In this document: piece by piece, positions 1 through 6,882 of the stretch
Layout of the letters: each line of letters begins with the position of its first letter
How positions within the stretch are numbered: position 1 is the stretch's first letter
DNA from: Ruminococcaceae bacterium UBA5397
Lineage (GTDB): Bacteria; Bacillota; Clostridia; Oscillospirales; Acutalibacteraceae
Reading direction: 5' to 3'
DNA: 15,743 bases
NCBI GenBank assembly: GCA_002411615.1
Contig: DHOF01000163.1
Span: 1-15,743 of the forward strand
Position numbers and translations under genes: made by a program
Notes under the pieces: model-generated
Seen by the model: the letters and a program-made list of their open reading frames with translations, nothing else
What the model was told of the DNA's origin: nothing
The model's database searches: none

Positions 1-162
1 AATCCCAATGCTCAACATCAGGACAAAACAACCAGAAAGATCTGCAGAAAGAGCACCGGTATATTCCGCTGCAAATACAATACCGACAATTGCTAAAGCT
101 AGCCACCATGGTAGTCCCATTGGCTTTACAGGCGCTAGAAACCTTTTTTTGTACTCTGACAT
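1..162 (-). CDS. 2-hydroxycarboxylate (citrate/malate) transporter, N-terminal fragment
   Basis: Only the first 54 codons are in the window; the gene runs off the left edge. The start is ATG at 160-162, preceded by a clear GGAGG ribosome binding site (ATGGAGGAAAAATTATG on the minus strand). The peptide begins with a short basic segment, MSEYKKRFLAPVK, followed by PMGLPWWLALAIVGIVFAAE, a hydrophobic first membrane segment. It then continues through a TGALSADLSGCFVLML stretch. From memory this resembles the start of sodium-citrate symporters of the 2HCT family (CitS: GMPLPLYAF..., NALPTDIVGGFAIMF...). It lies 123 bases downstream of citF on the same strand, so citrate or citrate/malate uptake at the cytoplasmic membrane is the natural role. 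A weak promoter of its own cannot be excluded. The family call rests on 54 residues plus context; substrate is inferred. Confidence 0.72.
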   Translation of the reverse strand, partial: MSEYKKRFLAPVKPMGLPWWLALAIVGIVFAAEYTGALSADLSGCFVLMLSIGI

Positions 163-285
163 AATTTTTCCTCCATATTTCTTTTCCGGGGAAAAATGTA
201 ACCTTTATTCTATTTTACATAACCACCGGATTTAGCCTTTTCAATCCTCTTACCCAAAATAAATTTTGCTTCTCTAAAAATGCCT

Positions 286-1848
286 TTAATCCTTAAATTC
301 GAATGGTTTTACCTCTCGAATAACATCCAAAATGGAACCATCGCGGGCTTCCAGAATTCCTACTACTTTGTCTTTAAACTGCACTTGCTCAGGAGTTCCG
401 ACAATCGCATAAGCCTTATCCCTCAACTCCTCAATCGTACAGAACGGCAGATTAGAATCCTTATAAGCTTCTATCAAGTCTTGCCGTCTTGGATTAATCG
501 CAATTCCGTAATCTGTTACCACAATGTCTACATCTTCGCCTGGAGTCACCACTGTGACCACCTGATCACAGACTGTTGGGATTCTGCCGCGAATCAGCGG
601 TGCAACCATGATAGAACATTTAGAGCCAGCAGCAGTGTCTGGATGTCCGCCCGGCGCTCCACGCAATACCCCATTAGAACCTGTAACCACATTCACATTA
701 AAGTTTACATCAACTTCTAATGCACCCAAGATTACAAAATCCAACCGATTGACAAAAGCACCTTTATTCATCGGATTCGCATAAGCAGAAGTAGAAATCT
801 CATAGTGATTGGCATCATTTTTAAGGGATTCAATCGAACCCAAATCAAAATCCTGCGCATCTACAATGTTTCGTACCAACCCGGCTTCCAATAAATCACA
901 GATTGGTTTTGTAATACCGCCGATTGCAAAACTCATATGGATATTTTTCTCTTCCATGATCGGACGAAGCATGGTATTGACTGCCAAAGAAGCACCGCCC
1001 GCACCTGTCTGAAAAGAAAATCCATCTTTAAAATAGGGAGATTCTGCAATCAACTGTGTGCAATAATGAGCCATATTTAGCTCTCGCACATCTTTCGTCA
1101 TACGCACTGCATTGCTAACGATCTTATTCGGGTCACCGATACAATCCACTTTGCAGACATAATCTACATCTGTCATAGAAATGCTTGCCGGATAATTTGG
1201 GAACGGCACCATGCAATCCGTAACGACTACAACACGGTCTGCATATTTTGCATCCACCATCGCATAAGACAAAACGCCGCAATCGCTTTTTCCTCCAACG
1301 CCGCGCGCATTGCCATATTCATCCGAAGTAGGAGCACCAATAAAGGCAATATCAATATGAACATCGCCCTCTTCGATCGCTCTCACACGACCTCCATGAG
1401 ACCGTATAATGGCCGGATTTTTCAGCTTTCCATGAGAAATTGCCTCACCGATCTTACCGCGGACACCAGAGGTCTGGATTCCAGTAACAACTCCATCCTC
1501 GATCAGCTTTGCGACCGGGTCATGAGCAGAACCGAGAGAACTTGCGCAGATGGTAATATCCTTTACCCCCATCTTTGCAACTTCTTCCATTACCATATTG
1601 ACGATTTTGTCTCCATCGCGAAAATGGTGATGAAAGGAAAGTACCATTCCATCGTGAATCTTGCACTTTACAAGCGCTTCATGAATACTGGAAACCATTT
1701 TGGATTGAGTCGGATCAATATAGTTATGTACACAGGGACCGGTCTTTTGATAGGTGTCTTCGCTGCGGACAAAGGAACCGGAAAATACTTTCTTTCCATA
1801 TTGTTTCAAAAGCTCGTCAGGAATTTCTCTGCCAACTTGATTCTTCAT
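286..1848 (-). CDS. citF: Citrate lyase alpha subunit (citrate:acetyl-ACP transferase)
   Basis: CitF is the subunit of cytoplasmic citrate lyase that swaps acetyl for citrate on the acyl carrier protein CitD, giving citryl-ACP for CitE to cleave. The product is 520 residues, near the usual length of a little over 500. Recognisable stretches include a Gly-rich region GVGGKSDCGVLSYAMVDA and, near the C-terminus, GSNGVLRGAPGGHPDTAAG followed by a VTDYGIAINPRR segment typical of the CoA-transferase fold. I chose ATG at 1846-1848 (MKNQVGREIPDELL) because a GAGGGGGAA ribosome binding site sits just upstream. It also starts one base after the citE stop. The reading frame stays open 21 codons further upstream, but that part overlaps citE and reads as non-homologous sequence. 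Last lyase subunit of the citDEF run; the transporter follows. Confidence 0.95.
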   Translation of the reverse strand: MKNQVGREIPDELLKQYGKKVFSGSFVRSEDTYQKTGPCVHNYIDPTQSKMVSSIHEALVKCKIHDGMVLSFHHHFRDGDKIVNMVMEEVAKMGVKDITICASSLGSAHDPVAKLIEDGVVTGIQTSGVRGKIGEAISHGKLKNPAIIRSHGGRVRAIEEGDVHIDIAFIGAPTSDEYGNARGVGGKSDCGVLSYAMVDAKYADRVVVVTDCMVPFPNYPASISMTDVDYVCKVDCIGDPNKIVSNAVRMTKDVRELNMAHYCTQLIAESPYFKDGFSFQTGAGGASLAVNTMLRPIMEEKNIHMSFAIGGITKPICDLLEAGLVRNIVDAQDFDLGSIESLKNDANHYEISTSAYANPMNKGAFVNRLDFVILGALEVDVNFNVNVVTGSNGVLRGAPGGHPDTAAGSKCSIMVAPLIRGRIPTVCDQVVTVVTPGEDVDIVVTDYGIAINPRRQDLIEAYKDSNLPFCTIEELRDKAYAIVGTPEQVQFKDKVVGILEARDGSILDVIREVKPFEFKD

Positions 1849-1849
1849 T

Positions 1850-2752
1850 TTACAGTTCCCCCTCATACACACCTGCGGCCTTTGCCAAAGACAGAGTCCG
1901 CTTTGAGCCATCGTAGAATGCGATATCGATCATCTTTCCATCGACTGTAAAAACGCCAATTCCTTTTGCACGTTTTTCGTCGATCTCACGCACAACTTTT
2001 TCTGCAAAAATAATTTCTTTTTCGGACGGTGTGAAAATCCGATGCACAGTCTCTATCTGACGAGGATTAATGATGGATTTTCCGTCAAAGCCCATCTGCT
2101 TAATCATCAGGACTTCTTTTGCAAATCCTTCCATATCGTCAAGATTCGTAAATACGGTATCAAAACATTGCTTACCGGCAGCGCGTGCTGCAACAATCAT
2201 GCTTTGACGTGCACCTGCAAATTCAACTCCGGTTCCGGTAATGACCGTCTGCAAATCCTTGCTGTAATCTCCTCCGGAAAGGGCAATTCCAAATAAACGC
2301 TCGCTGGAATTGCAAATTTCATAGGCGTTCATGACTCCTTTTGCGGATTCCAGTGCAGCCATCAGCAAAGTGCGTCCCACGGGAACCTCAAATTCCTTTT
2401 CGGCAGCTTCTACAGCCGCTTCGACACGATGGACATCTTCTGCTGTTTCTGTTTTGGAAATACGAATGACATCCGCTCCGCCTGCAACACAAACGCGGAC
2501 ATCTTCCTGCCAATGCGGGGTCGCCAATCCATTAATTCGGACAACCCTCTCTACTCCATGATAGTCGATTTCCTTTAACGCATGATAAAGGGAATACCGA
2601 GCGGCATCCTTCTGATTTTCAGCTACTGCGTCTTCCAGATCCAGCATAATCGAATCCGGTTTGTAAATATAAGGATCTTTAATCAAATTGGGTTTCTGAC
2701 AATTTAAAAACATCATGGTTCTTCTTAACCGTTTTAGATTTGGATTTCTCAT
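1850..2752 (-). CDS. citE: Citrate lyase beta subunit (citryl-ACP lyase)
   Basis: CitE cleaves citryl-ACP to oxaloacetate and acetyl-ACP, the carbon-carbon bond-breaking step of citrate lyase. The product has 300 residues, normal for the family. It starts MRNPNLKRLRRTMMFLNCQKP and carries MLDLEDAV at residues 36-43, the conserved acidic segment of the CitE/HpcH aldolase-like TIM barrel, where the Glu/Asp help hold Mg2+. A later GVEFAGARQSMIVAARAAG segment and GFDGKSIINPRQI are also typical, the latter containing the conserved K-x-I-x-x-P-x-Q stretch. The start codon overlaps the citD stop by 4 bases (ATGA) and a GGGGAGGGG ribosome binding site lies within the end of citD. The stop is one base before the citF start, so translation of the three subunits is coupled. 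Confidence 0.96.
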   Translation of the reverse strand: MRNPNLKRLRRTMMFLNCQKPNLIKDPYIYKPDSIMLDLEDAVAENQKDAARYSLYHALKEIDYHGVERVVRINGLATPHWQEDVRVCVAGGADVIRISKTETAEDVHRVEAAVEAAEKEFEVPVGRTLLMAALESAKGVMNAYEICNSSERLFGIALSGGDYSKDLQTVITGTGVEFAGARQSMIVAARAAGKQCFDTVFTNLDDMEGFAKEVLMIKQMGFDGKSIINPRQIETVHRIFTPSEKEIIFAEKVVREIDEKRAKGIGVFTVDGKMIDIAFYDGSKRTLSLAKAAGVYEGEL

Positions 2753-3048
2753 TTAATTGCCCCTCCCCACGGAAGATTCTCGGTCTGGTCATTCGCGCGA
2801 AAAACGGCACACTCCACACGTGCCTTTAACGTACAATCCAATGCACCACGATCTACTACGGTAATTTTTACATTGCTGACGCCCAGTCGTTTTAAAGTTT
2901 CCAGGACGGTCGCACGAATCTGATTTCCAAACTGATGGATGACTGTGCTGTCTAGAGAAAAATCAATTTTTCCGTTGCCAGGCTCCACGGTTACCTGCGC
3001 ATCGCTTGATTCCAATGTTCCTGCGATGGCTGACTTTTTAATGTCCAT
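2749..3048 (-). CDS. citD: Citrate lyase gamma subunit (acyl carrier protein)
   Basis: CitD is the small acyl carrier subunit that bears the 2'-(5''-triphosphoribosyl)-3'-dephospho-CoA group. That arm shuttles acetyl and citryl groups between CitF and CitE. The 99-residue product matches the usual size. The N-terminus reads MDIKKSAIAGTLESSD; Ser14 lies in the expected position for prosthetic group attachment (Ser14 in the Klebsiella protein, from general knowledge). The rest has the typical pattern VTVEPGNGKIDFSLDSTV and ALDCTLKARVECAVFRA. Its start ATG (3046-3048) follows a GAGGAGG ribosome binding site. It is the first gene of the leftward operon and is transcribed away from the LysR gene. 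Identification is firm on sequence and on position next to citE and citF. Confidence 0.95.
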   Translation of the reverse strand: MDIKKSAIAGTLESSDAQVTVEPGNGKIDFSLDSTVIHQFGNQIRATVLETLKRLGVSNVKITVVDRGALDCTLKARVECAVFRANDQTENLPWGGAIK

Positions 3049-3077
3049 AGGTGCCTCCTCATTCTGTCAATAGTCCT

Positions 3078-3105
3078 AATTGTTTTTTGGAGTTAAAAAA
3101 CAATT
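3078..3105. repeat. Perfect 11-bp inverted repeat in the citD leader
   Basis: The arms AATTGTTTTTT (3078-3088) and AAAAAACAATT (3095-3105) are exact reverse complements around a 6-base centre, GGAGTT. It lies between the predicted citD promoter and the citD ribosome binding site. Because the arms are nearly all A/T, an RNA hairpin would be weak, so a protein-binding operator is as likely. The neighbouring LysR-type regulator is the obvious candidate ligand, but the dyad is not a plain T-N11-A LysR box. Function is inferred. Confidence 0.5.
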
Positions 3106-3124
3106 TGTTTATTTTTACGTATTT

Positions 3125-3153
3125 AGAATAGCACGCGGACAATATATTTACAA
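3125..3153 (-). promoter_or_regulatory. Candidate sigma-A promoter of citDEF
   Basis: On the minus strand TTGTAA (plus 3148-3153) and TATTCT (plus 3125-3130) are separated by exactly 17 bases. Each matches 4 of 6 consensus positions, as expected for a promoter that needs an activator. The start point would fall near 3118, leaving a leader of about 70 bases that contains the perfect dyad at 3078-3105. The region is AT-rich, so chance matches are possible. Confidence 0.45.
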
Positions 3154-3166
3154 TTACTAATTATTC

Positions 3167-3195
3167 TATACAAATTATAAGATTTATGTTATAGT
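3167..3195 (+). promoter_or_regulatory. Candidate promoter of the lysR gene with overlapping LysR-type box
   Basis: TATACA (3167-3172) and TATAGT (3190-3195) are spaced 17 bases apart, matching 4 and 5 of 6 consensus positions. The start codon follows at 3227. The -35 element overlaps TATA-N5-TATA (3167-3179), which fits the T-N11-A pattern bound by LysR-type proteins and would suit negative autoregulation while activating the divergent citDEF promoter. In DNA this rich in A and T the box is only suggestive. Confidence 0.4.
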
Positions 3196-3226
3196 TAAAA
3201 CAGCCTAAAAAGGAGGAAAAATTGAT

Positions 3227-4159
3227 ATGAATGACCGGCAACTAGAATACATGCTGGCGATTGTAAAAGAAGGCAATATCAGCCACGCAGCGGACAAGCT
3301 GCGAGTCTCACAGCCCTCTCTCAGCCAGATGATTAAACAGATTGAAAACAATCTTGGTACACAGATTTTTAAGCGCTATTCCAATCCCATAGAAATGACT
3401 TATGCAGGACAGCAGTACATCTCTGCTGCTAAAAAGATTCTAATGATTCAAAAAAATCTGCATAATGAAATCCATGATATTAACAATGAAGTCTGCGGGA
3501 TTGCCCGCCTTGGGATGCCCATTCAAAGAGGACTGGAACTCATCTCATTCTTTTTGCCGGAATTTATTAAGAAATACCCTCATGTAACCCTTAAGTTAGT
3601 AGAAAACGGTTCTGCCGCCATTGAAGAAATGGTCCTCAATGGCGAAATTGATATTGGCTGTGTAACCACCTACCCTCATTATGAAGAATTAGACTATTAT
3701 TTAGTTGAAAACGAAGAGATGATTCTTTTTGCTGACAAAGACACCGATTTTGCAAAAAGTATTCCTGCTGAGACTCCAATCACACTTACTCAAGCCCAAT
3801 ACGAACCTTTTATTGCCTTAAAAAAGGGACACAGCAGCAGAACCATTCAAGACCAGCTTGTAGTTAACTATAATATTCATCCGCGCATTTTGATTGAAAC
3901 CAGCAGTATAGAAATTGCAAAGCGTGCCGCTATTGCCTGCCACGCCGTCATGCTATGCCCACGCAATTACCTGAATACCACCCCAGAATTACTAAATCAA
4001 GCCCGTATTTATCCCATCCTCGGCATTGAAACAAAGCGAGAGTTCTTTATTTGTCACCGCAAAGACCTGTATCTACCAAAATACATGCGGGATTTGATTA
4101 AGATTCTGCTGCAAGCACAACAAGTTGAAAAAAGCACAGACAATAAAAGCTCTTCATAA
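3227..4159 (+). CDS. LysR-family transcriptional regulator, probable citrate cluster regulator
   Basis: A 310-residue LysR-type regulator of normal family length. Residues 1-60 form the winged helix-turn-helix: the start MNDRQLEYMLAIVKEGNISH, then AADKLRVSQPSLSQMIKQIE with the recognition helix around SQPSLSQMIKQ. The end TYAGQQYISAAKKIL leads into the linker helix. From about residue 90 the substrate-binding effector domain follows (ARLGMPIQRGLELISFFLPE; a further segment GEIDIGCVTTYPH). The ATG is preceded by AGGAGG (3211-3216). It is divergent from citD across 178 bases and precedes citC by 126 bases, so control of the cit genes in response to citrate or a related acid is the likely job. 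That role is inferred from context; the effector cannot be read from the sequence. Confidence 0.9.
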   Translation: MNDRQLEYMLAIVKEGNISHAADKLRVSQPSLSQMIKQIENNLGTQIFKRYSNPIEMTYAGQQYISAAKKILMIQKNLHNEIHDINNEVCGIARLGMPIQRGLELISFFLPEFIKKYPHVTLKLVENGSAAIEEMVLNGEIDIGCVTTYPHYEELDYYLVENEEMILFADKDTDFAKSIPAETPITLTQAQYEPFIALKKGHSSRTIQDQLVVNYNIHPRILIETSSIEIAKRAAIACHAVMLCPRNYLNTTPELLNQARIYPILGIETKREFFICHRKDLYLPKYMRDLIKILLQAQQVEKSTDNKSSS

Positions 4160-4216
4160 ATTTGCATTCTACAAATTGCTTTTTGCAAAATGTCAAAAAC
4201 TTAAAATTTTGATTCC

Positions 4217-4245
4217 TTTACAAGAAAATTTTTGAATGCTATAAT
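4217..4245 (+). promoter_or_regulatory. Strong sigma-A promoter upstream of citC
   Basis: TTTACA (4217-4222, 5 of 6) and a perfect TATAAT (4240-4245) are spaced exactly 17 bases. A TG dinucleotide one base upstream gives an extended -10 (TGcTATAAT). The citC start lies 40 bases downstream. This is the best promoter match seen in the window and implies that citC-citXG can be transcribed independently of lysR. Confidence 0.75.
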
Positions 4246-4285
4246 GAACCAAAAACTTTGAAAAGAAGTGAAAGGGGAAAATTTT

Positions 4286-5350
4286 ATGGCGGAATATTCG
4301 GCAAGCGTGATTTATCCCTATGACAAACGAGCGATTAAAAAGCTTGACGCTCTTCTCAATCAAGAAGGAATTGAGCACGACAAAAATTTAGATTACACCA
4401 TGGGGCTTTTTGATGAAGAAGGAAACTTGGTTGCCACAGGCTCTTGTTTTGGGAATACACTGCGCTGTCTTGCAGTAGACAGTACCCATCAGGGAGAAGG
4501 CCTCATGAATATCGTCGTCAGCAATTTAATCGAGCATGAATACGAAATGGGCAGAATAGATCTTTTTCTCTACACCAAATGCGAGATGGCACATAGATTT
4601 TCCTCTATGGGATTTTATGAGATTGCACGAGTAAACAACAAGGTTGTTTTCATGGAAAACCGAAAGACCGGCTTTGAATCGTATCTGCAGCAATTAAAAG
4701 AAGAAATGGCACAAAATCCGCTCTCTGCTTCTGCAAAATTGCAAGGTGCAGTCATCATGAATGCAAATCCTTTTACACTTGGGCATCAGTATCTATTAAA
4801 AACCGCAGCAAAACAATGCGAATTATTACATGTATTTATCGTGTCGGAAGATATTTCACTTGTTCCATTTTCGGTTCGCGAAAAATTGATTCGAGAAGGT
4901 TCTGCACAAATTCAAAACCTTGTTTATCACACAACCGGAAATTATTTAATTTCAAATGCTACTTTTCCGTCTTATTTTCTAAAGGATTCCGACACCGTAA
5001 TTTTAGCGCATGCAAAACTGGACGTAACCATATTTATTCGTATTGCACAAGCATTAAATATTTCGGTGCGCTTTGTAGGAGAGGAACCCTTTAGCCATGT
5101 AACAAACCTCTACAATCAAATCATGAAGGAACAGCTAGAAGAAAACGGCCTTCACTGTACCATCATTCCACGTCTGGAATCTGCCGGAGCCCCTGTGAGT
5201 GCTTCATCTGCCAGAAGCGCCTTGCAAAACGGGGACATGGAACTTTTTAAATCTCTCGTTCCAGAGTCGACTTGGCGCTACTTTACTTCAGCTGAAGCGA
5301 AGCCGGTTCTGGAAAAAATCCGCGCCTCTAAAAACGTTATTCATTACTAA
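4286..5350 (+). CDS. citC: [Citrate (pro-3S)-lyase] ligase
   Basis: CitC uses ATP and acetate to acetylate the thiol of the prosthetic group on CitD, switching citrate lyase on. The 354-residue product has two parts. An N-terminal GNAT-like domain (about 1-125) includes a QGEG loop near 69-72 that resembles an acetyl-CoA binding site. A C-terminal nucleotidyltransferase domain has the HxGH-like motif NPFTLGH (about 161-167) and SASSAR, which corresponds to the ISSTxxR-type motif. Other family stretches are VPFSVREKLIREG and IRFxG-like VRFVGEEPFSHVTNLYNQ. The frame is open six codons further upstream from a GTG. I prefer ATG at 4286 because the AAGGGG ribosome binding site lies inside that extension. 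citXG follows after 17 bases, so both are probably one transcript. Confidence 0.94.
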   Translation: MAEYSASVIYPYDKRAIKKLDALLNQEGIEHDKNLDYTMGLFDEEGNLVATGSCFGNTLRCLAVDSTHQGEGLMNIVVSNLIEHEYEMGRIDLFLYTKCEMAHRFSSMGFYEIARVNNKVVFMENRKTGFESYLQQLKEEMAQNPLSASAKLQGAVIMNANPFTLGHQYLLKTAAKQCELLHVFIVSEDISLVPFSVREKLIREGSAQIQNLVYHTTGNYLISNATFPSYFLKDSDTVILAHAKLDVTIFIRIAQALNISVRFVGEEPFSHVTNLYNQIMKEQLEENGLHCTIIPRLESAGAPVSASSARSALQNGDMELFKSLVPESTWRYFTSAEAKPVLEKIRASKNVIHY

Positions 5351-5367
5351 GCTAGTCAGGTGAAAAC

Positions 5368-6771
5368 ATGGATGTTCAAAAATTTTTAATCGGTGAGCAC
5401 ATAGAACTGCCGCAGATGCTTTCTGCGCGTGAAAACCGCGTTCAAAAGCAAAATCAGCTTCTACAGGAATATCCGATGACGCTGATTTCCTTTACCCTTA
5501 ATATTGCCGGCCCCATAAAGGTTTTTTCGCTTGCTATAAAGACTTATAAAGAAGGTCTTGAGCTAATTAAGTACCAATGCAAAGCGATGGGAATCCCTAT
5601 CTGTCACTTGGAAGAAAATCATTTTGCAACAGGATATGAAGGCTACCTTTGCGTTCAATCGGACGCCTTCAAAGTAAAAAAAGCATTGACCGAATTAGAG
5701 GAAAATTCTTCTTTAGGACGGCTGTTTGATATTGATGTATTAGACAAAGACGGTCAAAAGATTTCTCGCACCGCTCTTTCTCTCCCCCAGCGCCGCTGTC
5801 TCGTCTGTGGAGGTCCCACCTTTGTTTGCAGCCGTTCTCGTACTCACTCGTTAAATGAAATTCTGCAGCATACCATTTCTATTATGCAAGATTATTTTTC
5901 GGAAAAATACGCTTCACACGTTGCTTCTACAGCAGCGCGTGCCCTTCTCTATGAAGTTCTGGCTACTCCAAAACCCGGATTGGTGGACAAAAGCAACACA
6001 GGTGCCCATAAAGATATGGACATCGTCACTTTTGAAACGAGTTCACTTGCCTTATTGCCTTATTTTAAAGCATTCGTAAATTTTGGAATCAGTCACTGCA
6101 AATGCGATCCGGAAACGCTTTTGCCCGAACTTCGTTCCATAGGAATTCAGGCCGAAATTGCCATGCTGCGTGCTACCAGAGGCGTCAACACCCATAAAGG
6201 GATCATCTTTTCTCTGGGAATTTTAGAAACAGCGCTTGGAATTTGTTATGCAAACTCCATCTTAATAAATTGCAATATTCTGCAGGATCTATGTAAGAAA
6301 ATTGCAGCCCCCATGGCAGATGATTTTTCAAAATTGACCGCAAAAAGTGCAACAACCAATGGAGAAAAACTGTTTGTGCGTTACGGAATCTGCGGAGTTC
6401 GCGGAGAAGCAATCAGCGGTTTCCCAACTCTGTTTGACGTGGCATTTCCAAAAATGGAGCAGCTTCTGCAAGGAGGTTACAATTTAAACGATGCTGGTAT
6501 TCTTACGCTTTTAACGATTCTTGCCAATTCAGAAGATACAAACGTAATCAGCCGCTCCTCTTATAAAAAGATGACAGAAATTCAGCACACTCTCAAAGAA
6601 GAACTGGCAAACGGCTTGGAGCATCAAGATTATCTTGACTTTGCGCAAAAACTGGATCAAGAATTTATTGCCCAAAATATTAGCCCCGGTGGCAGCGCAG
6701 ATATTTTAGCATTATCCTATTTTCTTCATTTTTTAAAACAGGATTCTAATCTGTACTTTATAAAACCATAA
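5368..6771 (+). CDS. citXG: Fused CitX/CitG: holo-citrate lyase synthase and triphosphoribosyl-dephospho-CoA synthase
   Basis: A 467-residue bifunctional protein for making and loading the citrate lyase prosthetic group. The N-terminal CitX part (about 1-165) transfers phosphoribosyl-dephospho-CoA to CitD. It shows ARENRVQKQNQLL near 20-32, then LPQRRCLVCGGPTFVCSRSR at about 139-158, the Cys/Arg-rich CitX signature, with THS following. The C-terminal CitG part (about 180-460) condenses ATP and dephospho-CoA to the triphosphoribosyl precursor. It shows TPKPGLVDKSNTGAHKDMD at 200-218 and RATRGVNTHKG at 268-278, both hallmark motifs. The start ATG is preceded by AGGTGA. The two activities are separate genes in Klebsiella-type clusters; fused forms are known elsewhere. 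Neither half seems truncated. It is the last gene of the rightward cit unit. Confidence 0.94.
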   Translation: MDVQKFLIGEHIELPQMLSARENRVQKQNQLLQEYPMTLISFTLNIAGPIKVFSLAIKTYKEGLELIKYQCKAMGIPICHLEENHFATGYEGYLCVQSDAFKVKKALTELEENSSLGRLFDIDVLDKDGQKISRTALSLPQRRCLVCGGPTFVCSRSRTHSLNEILQHTISIMQDYFSEKYASHVASTAARALLYEVLATPKPGLVDKSNTGAHKDMDIVTFETSSLALLPYFKAFVNFGISHCKCDPETLLPELRSIGIQAEIAMLRATRGVNTHKGIIFSLGILETALGICYANSILINCNILQDLCKKIAAPMADDFSKLTAKSATTNGEKLFVRYGICGVRGEAISGFPTLFDVAFPKMEQLLQGGYNLNDAGILTLLTILANSEDTNVISRSSYKKMTEIQHTLKEELANGLEHQDYLDFAQKLDQEFIAQNISPGGSADILALSYFLHFLKQDSNLYFIKP

Positions 6772-6773
6772 AA

Positions 6774-6828
6774 AAACTCCTTTTCCTTATTAAGGACTAA
6801 ATTTATCCTCAATAAAGAAAAGGAGTTT
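6774..6828 (-). terminator. Terminator hairpin between spo0A and citXG
   Basis: Perfect 12-bp arms AAACTCCTTTTC (6774-6785) and GAAAAGGAGTTT (6817-6828) enclose a further partial dyad (AGGA...TCCT). Read on the minus strand the stem ends in a T run (plus 6771-6776 is A-rich), the form of a rho-independent terminator for spo0A. Read on the plus strand, 2 bases after the citXG stop, it has no T run but may still help end that convergent transcript. A second perfect 9-bp hairpin without a T run lies at 6850-6875, next to the spo0A stop. Confidence 0.75.
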
Positions 6829-6882
6829 CATTATATAGGCTGTACACTAAAACTGTTTACATTTGAAAACAGTTTACTTCCT

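Noticed and set aside
163..285. Separate promoter for the 2HCT transporter (TTGAAA with a TATGTA-like -10)
   Set aside because: The -10 matches only 3 of 6 positions; read-through from citDEF explains expression equally well.
280..720. Open frames opposite citF (280-720 and 1357-1950, plus strand)
   Set aside because: They are antisense shadows of citF/citE with no ribosome binding sites and low-complexity, non-family-like sequence.
1849..1911. N-terminal extension of CitF by 21 residues (MAQSGLCLW...)
   Set aside because: It overlaps the end of citE, has no good ribosome binding site and does not resemble CitF; ATG at 1848 has one.
2420..2426. TTCGACA, a Spo0A-box match
   Set aside because: It is inside the citE coding sequence and a 7-base match is expected by chance; no promoter is near.
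4160..4200. Short inverted repeats (AATTTG/CAAATT; TTTGCA/TGCAAA) after lysR as a terminator
   Set aside because: Arms are 6 bases, A/T-rich and there is no T run; they are too weak to call a terminator.
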